Source of the DNA: CAWHMS01 sp963830495
GTDB lineage: Bacteria; Actinomycetota; Actinomycetes; Propionibacteriales; Nocardioidaceae
NCBI GenBank assembly: GCA_963830495.1
Contig: CAWHMS010000001.1
Span: 682,001-746,000 of the forward strand
DNA: 64,000 bases
Direction: 5' to 3'
How positions within the stretch are numbered: position 1 is the first letter of the stretch; every line of letters starts with the position of its first letter. The translations under genes and the position numbers were made by a program. Positions 46,525 to 54,943 of this stretch are shown here, piece by piece. The notes beneath the pieces were generated by a model that was given only the letters and a program-made list of their open reading frames with translations, did no database searches and had not been told where the DNA came from.

Positions 46525-46823
46525 TGCTCTCTCAGCCGGCGCACCAACGGACTGTCCTCGCCCTCGGCCTGCACCGCCTCGAGGGCCAGGTGGATCGCCT
46601 CGCGCACGATGCGGCCGCGGTCGACGGCCACCCGGTGATCCCGTCGCAGCAGCAGCCGGGTGGCCTCCAGATCGTGCAGCTCGTCAGCCGTGACATAGAC
46701 GGTGATCTTCTCGTCGTGCCGCACCCGGCCGCTTGGCCCCTTCGCGCGCGCCTCCTGCTCGGCGATCTCGCGGGTGGACCGGAAGAGCTCGTCTGCGCCC
46801 GGCAGGCTTACGCGGCGTGACAC
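46521..46823 (-). CDS. Small conserved protein between parA and scpA
   Basis: A 100-residue protein from GTG 46823 (VSRRVSLPGADELFRST). It contains KITVYVTADELHDLEATRLL and a helical end (GRIVREAIHLALEAV), a ribbon-helix-helix-like pattern with one strand and two helices. Such an arrangement would suit DNA binding next to a ParA ATPase, but this is inference. It overlaps the end of parA by 16 bases and the start of scpA by 4, so it is surely cotranslated. Confidence 0.7.
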   Translation of the reverse strand: MSRRVSLPGADELFRSTREIAEQEARAKGPSGRVRHDEKITVYVTADELHDLEATRLLLRRDHRVAVDRGRIVREAIHLALEAVQAEGEDSPLVRRLREQ

Positions 46824-47788
46824 CGGGCGAGCACCTCTCGGGCGAGCTGACGGTAAGCGTCGGCCCCGGCCGACGAGCTGGCGTACTCCGTGAGAGGCTC
46901 CCCCGCGACCGTGGCCTCGGAGAACTTCACGGTGCGCTTGATGACGGTGTGGAACACCGCCTCTCCCCAGCCGTCGACCAGCGTCTGCATGACCTCCCGG
47001 CTGTGCAGCGTGCGGCCGTCGTACATCGTGCCCAGCAGCCCGATCATCTGCAGCTTCGGGTTCAGTCGCGACTGAACCTTGTCGATCGTGCCCTTGAGCA
47101 GCGCCACCCCACGCAGCGCGAAGTACTCGCACTCCATCGGCACGATCACCCCGTCCGCCGCCGCCAGCGCGTTGACGGTGAGCAGCCCCAGCGAGGGCTG
47201 GCAGTCGATGAGCACGATGTCGTACGACGCCAGCGCCGGCGCGAGGGCCCTGGTCAGCACCTGTTCGCGCGCCACCTCGTTGATCAGCTGCATCTCGGCG
47301 CCGGCGAAGTCGATGTTCGACGGGACCAGGTCGACGCCGGGCACCCCGGTCGGCACGATGACCTCCTCGAGCGGGATGTCCGGCTCCATCATCAGGTGGT
47401 AGATCGTGGTGTCCTGGTCATGCGGATTGATGCCCAACCCGACAGTGAGGGACGCCTGCGGGTCGAAGTCGACCATCAAGACGCGGCGGCCGTACTCGGC
47501 GAGGGCGGCCCCCAGGTTGATCGTGGTGGTCGTCTTGCCGACGCCGCCCTTCTGGTTGCACATCGTGATGACGGTCGCGTTACCGTGCTCGGTGAGCGGC
47601 GCAGGTATCGGCAGGTCCGGCATCGGCCGCCCGGTCGGCCCGAGCCGAGGCTCCGCGACGGCGGGTGGCGCTGCGGTTGGTGGCGCGGGGACCCGGTCCA
47701 GGAGCGGACTGACGGTGCCGAGGGCAGCCGTCATCGAGGCTTCGGGCAGCGGGGGCTTGGGAGGGGGCACGAAGGTCGGCTCGCTCAC
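46808..47788 (-). CDS. parA: ParA family chromosome-partitioning ATPase
   Basis: A 326-residue deviant Walker A ATPase. A Pro-rich N-terminal 75 residues lead to VITMCNQKGGVGKTTTTINL (Walker A with signature Lys), LMVDFDPQASLTVGLG and DIVLIDCQPSLGLLTVNALA (switch II). It matches the parA-like gene that sits with scpAB in actinobacteria (Rv1708 type), distinct from the origin-proximal ParA. GTG 47788 is 10 bases after GAGGAG. A 211-base non-coding gap separates it from xerD, so it may have its own promoter. Confidence 0.92.
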   Translation of the reverse strand: MSEPTFVPPPKPPLPEASMTAALGTVSPLLDRVPAPPTAAPPAVAEPRLGPTGRPMPDLPIPAPLTEHGNATVITMCNQKGGVGKTTTTINLGAALAEYGRRVLMVDFDPQASLTVGLGINPHDQDTTIYHLMMEPDIPLEEVIVPTGVPGVDLVPSNIDFAGAEMQLINEVAREQVLTRALAPALASYDIVLIDCQPSLGLLTVNALAAADGVIVPMECEYFALRGVALLKGTIDKVQSRLNPKLQMIGLLGTMYDGRTLHSREVMQTLVDGWGEAVFHTVIKRTVKFSEATVAGEPLTEYASSSAGADAYRQLAREVLARCHAA

Positions 47789-47999
47789 AGGACGCGACTC
47801 CTCAATGTCTACAGATCGGCAAATCGCCCTGGCGCTCCGGACTCTAAGCGGCCCCTGCCCTGCCGAACAAGCGAGGCGCGCGGCGGGAGGCAAATCTGTG
47901 CAGAACCCGGGTCCGCCTGTGCGTCGGTGCGCGGTCGGGTCACACAGCGCCGCCGACGCTGGGGACAACGCTGTTGACGCGCGAGCCGTCTGACGTGCC

Positions 48000-48926
48000 T
48001 CAGCCGAGGGCGCGCGGGTGGGAGCTCGCGTAGACCTCGCGCAGCTTGTCGACGGTGACCAGCGTGTAGACCTGGGTTGTCGTGACCGAGGCGTGGCCGA
48101 GCAGCTCCTGCACGACCCGGACGTCGGCGCCGCCGTCGAGCAGGTGGGTGGCGAAGGAGTGCCGCAACGTGTGGGGTGAGACGGCGGCCGTGACACCGGC
48201 TCTGTCGGCGGCCTTGCCGAGCACGGCCCAGGCCGACTGTCGCGAGAGACGGCCACCGCGCGCGTTGACGAAGACTGCCGCTCCGCCCTGGCCTGCGGTG
48301 GACAGCTCCGGTCGGGCGCGCACCAGATACGTCCGGACCGCGTCGACGGCGTACGAGCCGAGCGGCACGATCCGCTGCTTGCTGCCCTTGCCCAGCAGCC
48401 GGACGGATCCCTGGTCGAGATCCAGGTCGTCGACGTCGAGCCCGACGGCCTCGGAGATCCTGGCTCCGGTGCCGTAGAGGAGCTCCAGCAGCGCACGGTC
48501 GCGCATCGCCAGGGCGGTACCGGCAGCCCCGGCCGCGTCCAGGATCGCGACGACGTCGGACAGCGGCAGCGCCTTGGGCAGCCGTTTGGCGGGCGCCGGC
48601 GGCCGCACGTCGGCTGCCGGATCGGTCTGCGTGAGCCCCTCCCGCATCATGAACTTGTGGAAGCCGCGCACCGCCACGATCGTGCGTGCCGCACTCCCGG
48701 CACTCAACGGCGCGTGGTCGGCGTCGCCCTCCCGCAGCCCGACGAGGAACTCGGTCACGTCCACCGGCTGGATCAAGGCGACCTCGGTGACGTCGCGGCC
48801 CTGCAGGAACGCCACGTAGCGCCGCAGGTCCCGCCGGTAGGAGGACAGCGTGTTGGCGGCCAGTCCACGCTCGACCGCGAGGTGGTCGAGATAGGTGCGA
48901 AGGACCGCTACCAGCTCGGACGCCAC
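48000..48926 (-). CDS. xerD: Site-specific tyrosine recombinase XerD
   Basis: A 308-residue XerD. SAM-like N-terminal domain (YLDHLAVERGLAANTLSSYR) and catalytic domain with R in GTGARISE, K in GKGSKQR, HTLRHSFATHLL (HxxR), GHASVTTTQVYT (final H and Y). It resolves chromosome dimers at dif with XerC. GTG start is preceded by GGAGGGG. This is the housekeeping recombinase of the backbone block, not the integrase of the island. Confidence 0.93.
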   Translation of the reverse strand: MASELVAVLRTYLDHLAVERGLAANTLSSYRRDLRRYVAFLQGRDVTEVALIQPVDVTEFLVGLREGDADHAPLSAGSAARTIVAVRGFHKFMMREGLTQTDPAADVRPPAPAKRLPKALPLSDVVAILDAAGAAGTALAMRDRALLELLYGTGARISEAVGLDVDDLDLDQGSVRLLGKGSKQRIVPLGSYAVDAVRTYLVRARPELSTAGQGGAAVFVNARGGRLSRQSAWAVLGKAADRAGVTAAVSPHTLRHSFATHLLDGGADVRVVQELLGHASVTTTQVYTLVTVDKLREVYASSHPRALG

Positions 48927-48963
48927 CAGTCTGGATCCCCTCCGCCGGCGCTGCCGCCGCCGC

Positions 48964-50079
48964 TCAGGCGAGAACCTCCTCGAGACGGCGGAAGCTCATC
49001 TCGTGTGCGGTCGCCACCGGCTCGTAGGTCAGCTCACCGGCATGCGTGTTCAGACCGAGCGCGAGCGGGTGGTCTTCGGCCAGCGCCCGCCGCCAGCCCT
49101 TGTCGGCCAACGCGACGGCGTACGGCAGCGTCACGTTGGTGAGCGCGTACGTCGAGGTGTGCGGCACGGCGCCGGGCATGTTGGCGACGCAGTAGAACAC
49201 CGAGTTGTGCACGGTGTACGTCGGCTCCGCGTGGGTGGTCGGTCGCGAGTCCTCGAAGCAGCCGCCCTGGTCGATCGCGATGTCGACGAGCACCGAGCCG
49301 GGCTTCATCCGCGAGACGAGGTCGTTGGAGATGAGGGTCGGGGCCTTGGCACCAGGCACCAGCACGGCGCCGATCACCATGTCTGCGTCGAGCACGGCGC
49401 GCTCGATCTCGTACCTGTTGGACGCCACTGTCTGCATGTGCCCCTGGTAGATGCGGTCGGCCTGGCGCAGCTTCTCGATGTTCAGGTCGAGCAACAGGAT
49501 CTCCGCCTGCATACCGAGCGCGATGGCCGCGGCGTTCATGCCGGAGACGCCCGCGCCGAGCACGACCACCTTGGCGGCGTACACGCCGGAGACGCCACCC
49601 ATGAGGACACCGCGGCCGCCGCCCTGCGCCATCAGGTGGTAGGCGCCTGCCTGCGGGGCGAGCCGGCCGGCGACCTCGCTCATCGGCGCCAGCAGCGGCA
49701 AGCCCCCGTCGGGTGTCTGCACGGTCTCGTAGGCGATCGCCGTCACGCGCTGCTTGATCAGCGCGTCGGTGCAGTCGCGCGAGGCGGCCAGGTGCAGGTA
49801 GGTGAAGAGCGTCTGCCCCTCACGCATCCGGTGGTACTCCTCCGCGATGGGCTCCTTGACCTTCAGGATCAGCTCGCCGGTCTCCCAGACCGAGTCCGCG
49901 TCGGGCATGATCGTGGCGCCTGCCGCGAGGTAGTCCTGGTCGGGAATCGACGAGCCGAGGCCGGCCGTCGCCTGCACGAACACCTCGTGCCCGCGGGTCA
50001 CCAGCTCGTGCACGCCAGCGGGTGTCATGGCCACGCGGTACTCGTGATTCTTGACTTCCTTGGGGACGCCGACCTTCAT
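48964..50079 (-). CDS. ald: Alanine dehydrogenase
   Basis: A 371-residue enzyme that reversibly deaminates L-alanine to pyruvate with NAD+. MKVGVPKEVKNHEYRVAMTP carries the substrate Arg; LILKVKEP and TYLHLAAS give the catalytic Lys and His; VVVLGAGVSGMNAAAIALGM is the NAD fold; DIAIDQGGCFEDS holds the Asp loop. Length matches the family (370). The 152-base gap upstream likely holds a promoter. It lies between the Nudix and xerD genes. Confidence 0.95.
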   Translation of the reverse strand: MKVGVPKEVKNHEYRVAMTPAGVHELVTRGHEVFVQATAGLGSSIPDQDYLAAGATIMPDADSVWETGELILKVKEPIAEEYHRMREGQTLFTYLHLAASRDCTDALIKQRVTAIAYETVQTPDGGLPLLAPMSEVAGRLAPQAGAYHLMAQGGGRGVLMGGVSGVYAAKVVVLGAGVSGMNAAAIALGMQAEILLLDLNIEKLRQADRIYQGHMQTVASNRYEIERAVLDADMVIGAVLVPGAKAPTLISNDLVSRMKPGSVLVDIAIDQGGCFEDSRPTTHAEPTYTVHNSVFYCVANMPGAVPHTSTYALTNVTLPYAVALADKGWRRALAEDHPLALGLNTHAGELTYEPVATAHEMSFRRLEEVLA

Positions 50080-50231
50080 GACCTCACACTTTCCGCGACA
50101 GACAGGACACGAGCGGGTCAGGGAAATGCCGACCCTCGCGTGGAAGATACTCTAGTTCCGTCGGCGCTGGAGGGGGTACGGGGTCGATCGTGCACACGGG
50201 GATGCACCACGAAATACCGCGGCGTGCGGAC

Positions 50232-50837
50232 TCATTCCGGCGGATTTCGTTGCTCGGACAGCGAATCTCGATGCCGCAGCGCGGTCAGCGCCAGCACGGC
50301 CGTGGCCAGCAGACCATTGCGGATCCGCCCCGCCAGCACCGCCTGGACGAGCGCCTCGAGCGGGACCCAGGCGCGCTCCATCTGCGCCTCCTCGTGCGTC
50401 GCCTCGAAGTCGGCCGCCCGCTGATCGAGCACGATGTCGGTGGCGAGGAAGACATCCTGCTGCTCGGAGCTGAAGCCCGGGCTCGGTTGGACGGAGATCA
50501 GCGGAGCCCAGGTGCGGGCCGCGACATGGCCCTCCTCGAGCAGCTCCCGCTTCGCCGTCTCGACAGCGAGCTCGCCGGCCGTGTCCTTCAGCCCGGCGGG
50601 CAGCTCCACCAGGACCGCCCCGACCGGATGCCGGTACTGCCGCACGACCAGCACCTCGTCGGCATCGTTGACCGCTAGCACGCCCACGGCCCCGACGTGC
50701 TCGACGACGTCGCGGTCGAAGGCATCGTCGTGCCCGGGCGCGGTGATGCGGTCCCGGTGCACACTGATCGCATAGCCCTCGTACACGGGACGGCGCTCGA
50801 TCAGCGGCCAGGCTTCCGGCGAGTCGATGAGTTCCAT
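50232..50837 (-). CDS. Nudix hydrolase, ADP-ribose pyrophosphatase type
   Basis: A 201-residue Nudix protein. LVVRQYRHPVGAVLVELPAG is the usual strand before the box; the box reads GLKDTAGELAVETAKRELLE then EGHVA, where the Glu pair is intact and the final Gly is replaced or a residue is missing (EEGHV versus EExGU). Matches Rv1700, an ADP-ribose hydrolase, in sequence order and place next to pyrG. ATG 50837 is 10 bases after the pyrG stop, so cotranscribed. Confidence 0.87.
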   Translation of the reverse strand: MELIDSPEAWPLIERRPVYEGYAISVHRDRITAPGHDDAFDRDVVEHVGAVGVLAVNDADEVLVVRQYRHPVGAVLVELPAGLKDTAGELAVETAKRELLEEGHVAARTWAPLISVQPSPGFSSEQQDVFLATDIVLDQRAADFEATHEEAQMERAWVPLEALVQAVLAGRIRNGLLATAVLALTALRHRDSLSEQRNPPE

Positions 50838-50847
50838 CAGGGCCGCC

Positions 50848-52554
50848 TCACGCGTCTGCCTCGACAGGCTGCTCCAGCGCGCTGCGCCGGAGCCCGGTCT
50901 CGTCGACCGGCAGCCTGAGCTCGCGCTGACGCTCGATCGCCGCGGCCACCAGACCCGCGAACAACGGATGTGGTCGGGTGGGTCGCGACCGGAGCTCCGG
51001 GTGCGCCTGGGTGGCGACGTAGTAGGGATGCGTCGCCCGCGGCAGCTCGACGAACTCCACCAGCTCGCGGTCCGGGGACAGGCCAGAGAACACCAGGCCA
51101 GCCGCCTCGAGGTCGCCGCGGTACTTGTTGTTCACCTCGTAGCGGTGCCGATGCCGTTCGTCGACGCGGTGTGCGCCGTACGCCGCCGCAACGACCGACC
51201 CCTCGGCCAGCACGGCCGGATAGAGCCCGAGTCGCATGGTGCCGCCCAGATCGCCCTCCCCCTCGACGATGTCGAGCTGTTCGGCCATGGTGGCGATCAC
51301 CGGCTGGGCCGCCTCCGGATCGAACTCGCTCGACCCGGCGTCGGCCAGCCCCGCGACGTTCCGGGCGAACTCGATGACCATGCACTGCAGCCCGAGGCAC
51401 AGCCCCAGCGTCGGGATCCGGTGCTCACGCGCGTGCCGCAGCGCGCCGACCTTTCCCTCGATCCCCCGGATGCCGAACCCGCCGGGCACGCACACGGCGT
51501 CGACCTCCGCCAGCGCCGCCAGCGCGCCCTCGGGAGTGTCACAGCTGTCGGAGGCGATCCAGCGCAGGTTGACCCGGGCGTCGTGGGCGAAGCCTCCGGC
51601 CCGCAACGCCTCCGCCACCGACAGGTAGGCGTCCGGCAGGTCGATGTACTTCCCGACCAGGCCGACCGTCACCTCCTCGTCCGGGTGGTGAACCCGCCGC
51701 AGCAGGTCGTCCCATCGGGTCCAGTCGACGTCACGGAACGGCAGGTTGAGGCGGCGTACGACGTACGCGTCGAGGCCCTCGGCGTGCAGCACCTTCGGAA
51801 TGTCGTAGATAGACGGCGCGTCCACCGCCGCCACCACCGCCTCGTCGTCGACGTCGCACATCAGTGAGATCTTGCGTTTGACGCTCTCCGGGATGTGCCG
51901 GTCCGCCCGGCACACGACGGCGTCGGGCGCGATGCCGATCGAGCGAAGGGCCGCCACCGAGTGCTGCGTCGGCTTGGTCTTCAGCTCACCGGAGGGACCG
52001 ATGTAGGGCACCAGCGAGACGTGCAGGAAGAAGCAGTTGTCCCGTCCGACGTCGTGCCGCACCTGCCGGGCTGCCTCGAGGAACGGCAGCGACTCGATGT
52101 CTCCCACCGTGCCGCCGATCTCCGTGATCACCACGTCGACGTCCGTCCCTGCCATGGCTCGGATGCGGTGCTTGATCTCGTTGGTGATGTGCGGGATCAC
52201 CTGGACGGTGTCGCCCAAGTAGTCGCCCCGCCGCTCCTTCGCGATGACCGTCGAGTACACCTGCCCGGTCGTGACGTTGGCCTGCTGACCGAGGTCGACG
52301 TCGAGGAAGCGCTCGTAGTGACCGATGTCGAGGTCGGTCTCCGCCCCATCGTCGGTGACGAAGACCTCGCCGTGCTGGAACGGGTTCATCGTGCCGGGGT
52401 CGACGTTGAGGTAGGGGTCGAGCTTCTGCATCGTGACGCGAAGCCCTCGGGACTTGAGCAGCCGGCCCAGGGACGAAGCCGTCAGACCCTTGCCGAGCGA
52501 CGAGGCGACTCCGCCGGTGACGAACAGATGCTTGGTCGGCGAGGAGGCGGCCAA
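50848..52554 (-). CDS. pyrG: CTP synthase
   Basis: A 568-residue CTP synthase: UTP + ATP + glutamine to CTP. The synthetase domain begins HLFVTGGVASSLGKGLTASS and contains KLDPYLNVDPGTMNPFQHGE. The glutaminase domain has nucleophile Cys in GLCLGLQCMVIEF and the His/Glu pair in HPELRSRPTRPHPLF. TTG start with GGGAG 6 bases upstream. Length is close to the family's 540-580. Backbone gene of the Rv1699 position. Confidence 0.96.
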   Translation of the reverse strand: MAASSPTKHLFVTGGVASSLGKGLTASSLGRLLKSRGLRVTMQKLDPYLNVDPGTMNPFQHGEVFVTDDGAETDLDIGHYERFLDVDLGQQANVTTGQVYSTVIAKERRGDYLGDTVQVIPHITNEIKHRIRAMAGTDVDVVITEIGGTVGDIESLPFLEAARQVRHDVGRDNCFFLHVSLVPYIGPSGELKTKPTQHSVAALRSIGIAPDAVVCRADRHIPESVKRKISLMCDVDDEAVVAAVDAPSIYDIPKVLHAEGLDAYVVRRLNLPFRDVDWTRWDDLLRRVHHPDEEVTVGLVGKYIDLPDAYLSVAEALRAGGFAHDARVNLRWIASDSCDTPEGALAALAEVDAVCVPGGFGIRGIEGKVGALRHAREHRIPTLGLCLGLQCMVIEFARNVAGLADAGSSEFDPEAAQPVIATMAEQLDIVEGEGDLGGTMRLGLYPAVLAEGSVVAAAYGAHRVDERHRHRYEVNNKYRGDLEAAGLVFSGLSPDRELVEFVELPRATHPYYVATQAHPELRSRPTRPHPLFAGLVAAAIERQRELRLPVDETGLRRSALEQPVEADA

Positions 52555-52674
52555 CTCGTACTCCCGTGGGCTCGACGTGCGGCGGGAACACCCGCCCGTC
52601 CACGGGGTTCCAATCTAGCAATACCGGGCCGCAGCGGGCGACGCCACGCTCGAGCTGGCTGCACGGCGGCCCGT

Positions 52675-53622
52675 TCAGTCGGTCGGCGCACCCAGACCCG
52701 GAGGCAGTACGGCGGCGCCCTCGACGACTCCGAACGAGCCTCCCTTGGCGTTCACGGCCGCGGCCAGCGCATAGGCCGCAGTGATCTGGGCCGCCGTGCC
52801 TTCGACGACGTTGACCGTCGACCAGCTGGGATCACTGGCGAGCGTCGCATCAGCCGCCAGCACGGCCGCCAGCGGCTCGGATGCATCGTCGGTGGTCTCC
52901 GGCTGGGCCAGCAGGAAGCCGTCACTCCTGTTGACGAGCGCCCGCACCAGCGCGCTCGCGATCACCTGCCGCGCCGCCACGGTCGCGGCGTCGTCGACGT
53001 CCACCGGCCCGACGAGCAGCGCCAGCGAGCCGCGCCGCCCGGGCTCGCTCTCGAGCTCGACCAGCTGCGCACCGCGCAGCTCGGCGTCGATGTTGCGTGC
53101 CGTCTCGTCGAACTCGGTGCCATCGGCCGGGCCGACGTACGCGCGCGCCAGCAGGGCTCCGATCCGGTCGTACGTCTCCCCGGTCACCCCGACGGCAAGC
53201 GCCGGGACACTCGACACGGAGTTGGTGGCGACGCTGTCGACGTAGGTCTTCTTGGCCGGGTCGAGCAGGTCCGGAGCGAGGTACGCCGTCACCGGGACCG
53301 ATGCGCCCGCCGTCTGCAGCGACGACCGCAGCTCGTCGACGACGGCCGTCGGCGTCTCCGGCAGCACCAGCATGGTCACGGTGCGACCGGTGAGGCGGCT
53401 CCCGAGCAGCTCGTCGGCGGCACCCTGGGTCACGGCCTCGTCGAGGACGCGTGCCTCCTCCAGAGCCTCGACCTGGGCCGCGAGGTCGTCCCGATCGCCG
53501 GCAACGGCTGCGGCCTCGCTCTCTTCGTCTCCCTGCAGCGGCCCGCCACCGAGCGCGATCCCCACCGCCAAGGCCAGGCAGGCGACCAGGATCAGCGCCA
53601 CGACGCGGCGCAGCTGCTTCAC
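52675..53622 (-). CDS. Copper transporter MctB / SteB-like outer-layer protein
   Basis: A 315-residue protein from GTG 53622, which overlaps the steA-like stop (GTGA). One N-terminal helix (VVALILVACLALAVGIALGG) then a coiled-coil start and alpha/beta periplasmic part (RVLDEAVTQGAADELLGS, TVTMLVLPETPTAVVDELRS). It matches the DUF3186/MctB family, Rv1698 in M. tuberculosis, proposed as a copper-export or outer-membrane factor, and SteB in Corynebacterium, which acts with SteA at the division septum. Translational coupling to the SteA gene supports the septum role here. Confidence 0.8.
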   Translation of the reverse strand: MKQLRRVVALILVACLALAVGIALGGGPLQGDEESEAAAVAGDRDDLAAQVEALEEARVLDEAVTQGAADELLGSRLTGRTVTMLVLPETPTAVVDELRSSLQTAGASVPVTAYLAPDLLDPAKKTYVDSVATNSVSSVPALAVGVTGETYDRIGALLARAYVGPADGTEFDETARNIDAELRGAQLVELESEPGRRGSLALLVGPVDVDDAATVAARQVIASALVRALVNRSDGFLLAQPETTDDASEPLAAVLAADATLASDPSWSTVNVVEGTAAQITAAYALAAAVNAKGGSFGVVEGAAVLPPGLGAPTD

Positions 53623-54800
53623 GAGGTCTGCTCCCGGGCCCAGGTGCCCAGGCTGTCGCCCCAGTCGAGGAGCTGCGCCCACCAGTCCTGGCCCACCGGA
53701 GTGGTCGCGATCGCCGCCGCCACCGTCCCGAGAGCCACGAGGAGACACAGCAGGATGAGCCAGCCCGAGATCCGGGTGCGATACAGCGCGGCGACGGCTT
53801 TCGCATCGACCAGGGAGGGGCCGACGCTCGCCCGGGTCAGGAACGACGACGCCATCCCCGATCGTCCTTGGTCCAGGAACTCGACCAGCGTGGCGTGCGA
53901 CCCGACGGTGACGATCAGTTGGGCGTCATGAGCGTGCGCCAGCAAGATGGCGGCGTCCTCGCTGGACCCGCTGGTACGGAAGGTCGTGTGGGTCACACCG
54001 AGCCGGTCGAGGCGTTCGGCGCCGAGCACCCTGCCTTCGCGGGTGGCATGCGCGACGATCTCTGCCGAGGACCGAAGTGCGCGGTCGGACACTTCCTGCA
54101 CCTGCGTGACGATCAGGTCCGGCCGAAGGCCCGCCTCGATCAGGGCGTCGGCGCCGGCATCGACCCCGATCAGGACGGGCGAGTTCTCCCTGATGTAGGT
54201 GCGCAGCGATCTCAGGTCGCGCGCGTAGTCGAAGGCGCGCGACACCACCAGCACGTGCCGTCCCTCGACCCGGGTGGCCAGGTCGGGGACGCCTTCGCCG
54301 TCGAGCAGCAGAGCACGCTCACGACGCAGGTGCTCGATCACGTTGGCGCTGAAGGCCTCCAAGTGCGAGGCGAGGCCGTCCTTGGAGCGCTCGAGCGAGG
54401 TCTGCACCGAGGCCGCGTTCTGCCTGGTGCCGGCCGCCACCGCCTGGTCACCTCGGTAGATGGTGCCGCCCTCGATCCGGATCCGGTCGCCGTCGTTGAT
54501 CACGGTGAACGCGTTGCGGTCGATGTGGTCGACCAGGGCGACGCCCGCATCGACCAGGACCTGGGGTCCGAGATTCGGGTATCTCCCGGACACGAAGGGT
54601 GCCAGGTTGACCACGGCCGCAACGCCGGCGTCGACCAGCGCCTCGGCCGCACCACGGTCGAGGTCCACGTGATCGATCACGGCGATGTCGCCCGGTCGCA
54701 GCCGTCGGGCCAGCTGCCGGGTGCGTCGGTCCAGGCGGGCGATCCCCATGACTCCGGGGAGCGCGTCGTCGCGGGTCTTGCGTGCGGAAGTGAGTTTCAT
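53619..54800 (-). CDS. steA: SteA-like cytokinetic ring protein
   Basis: A 393-residue protein. A thiamin-pyrophosphokinase-like fold is suggested by RLRPGDIAVIDHVDLDRGAA, NLGPQVLVDAG and RPDLIVTQVQEVSD, then a late HAHDAQLIVTVGSHATLVEF. A single helix near the C-terminus (about 340-365, ISGWLILLCLLVALGTVAAA) anchors it, followed by 25 residues. It fits Rv1697/SteA, shown in Corynebacterium to sit in the division ring. Directly upstream of the SteB-like gene with a 4-base overlap. Confidence 0.82.
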   Translation of the reverse strand: MKLTSARKTRDDALPGVMGIARLDRRTRQLARRLRPGDIAVIDHVDLDRGAAEALVDAGVAAVVNLAPFVSGRYPNLGPQVLVDAGVALVDHIDRNAFTVINDGDRIRIEGGTIYRGDQAVAAGTRQNAASVQTSLERSKDGLASHLEAFSANVIEHLRRERALLLDGEGVPDLATRVEGRHVLVVSRAFDYARDLRSLRTYIRENSPVLIGVDAGADALIEAGLRPDLIVTQVQEVSDRALRSSAEIVAHATREGRVLGAERLDRLGVTHTTFRTSGSSEDAAILLAHAHDAQLIVTVGSHATLVEFLDQGRSGMASSFLTRASVGPSLVDAKAVAALYRTRISGWLILLCLLVALGTVAAAIATTPVGQDWWAQLLDWGDSLGTWAREQTS

Positions 54801-54943
54801 CGTTCGTCAATCCTGCCAAACGCCAGTGATGGTTCCGGGGACGCCGCGCTGACGCGTGGCGGGGGATGCCGGACTGGCTCAAATCGGGATGTTTCGCCCC
54901 AGTCGTTCCACGGTAACCCGCGGGATGCTGCTGTGGCAGCCGT

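Noticed and set aside
48000..48926. XerD as a possible integrase of the 27-kb island
   Set aside because: It is outside the island, in conserved backbone order, with housekeeping XerD motifs.
51895..53931. A 678-codon open frame opposite pyrG and the SteB-like gene
   Set aside because: Antisense shadow with low-complexity composition.
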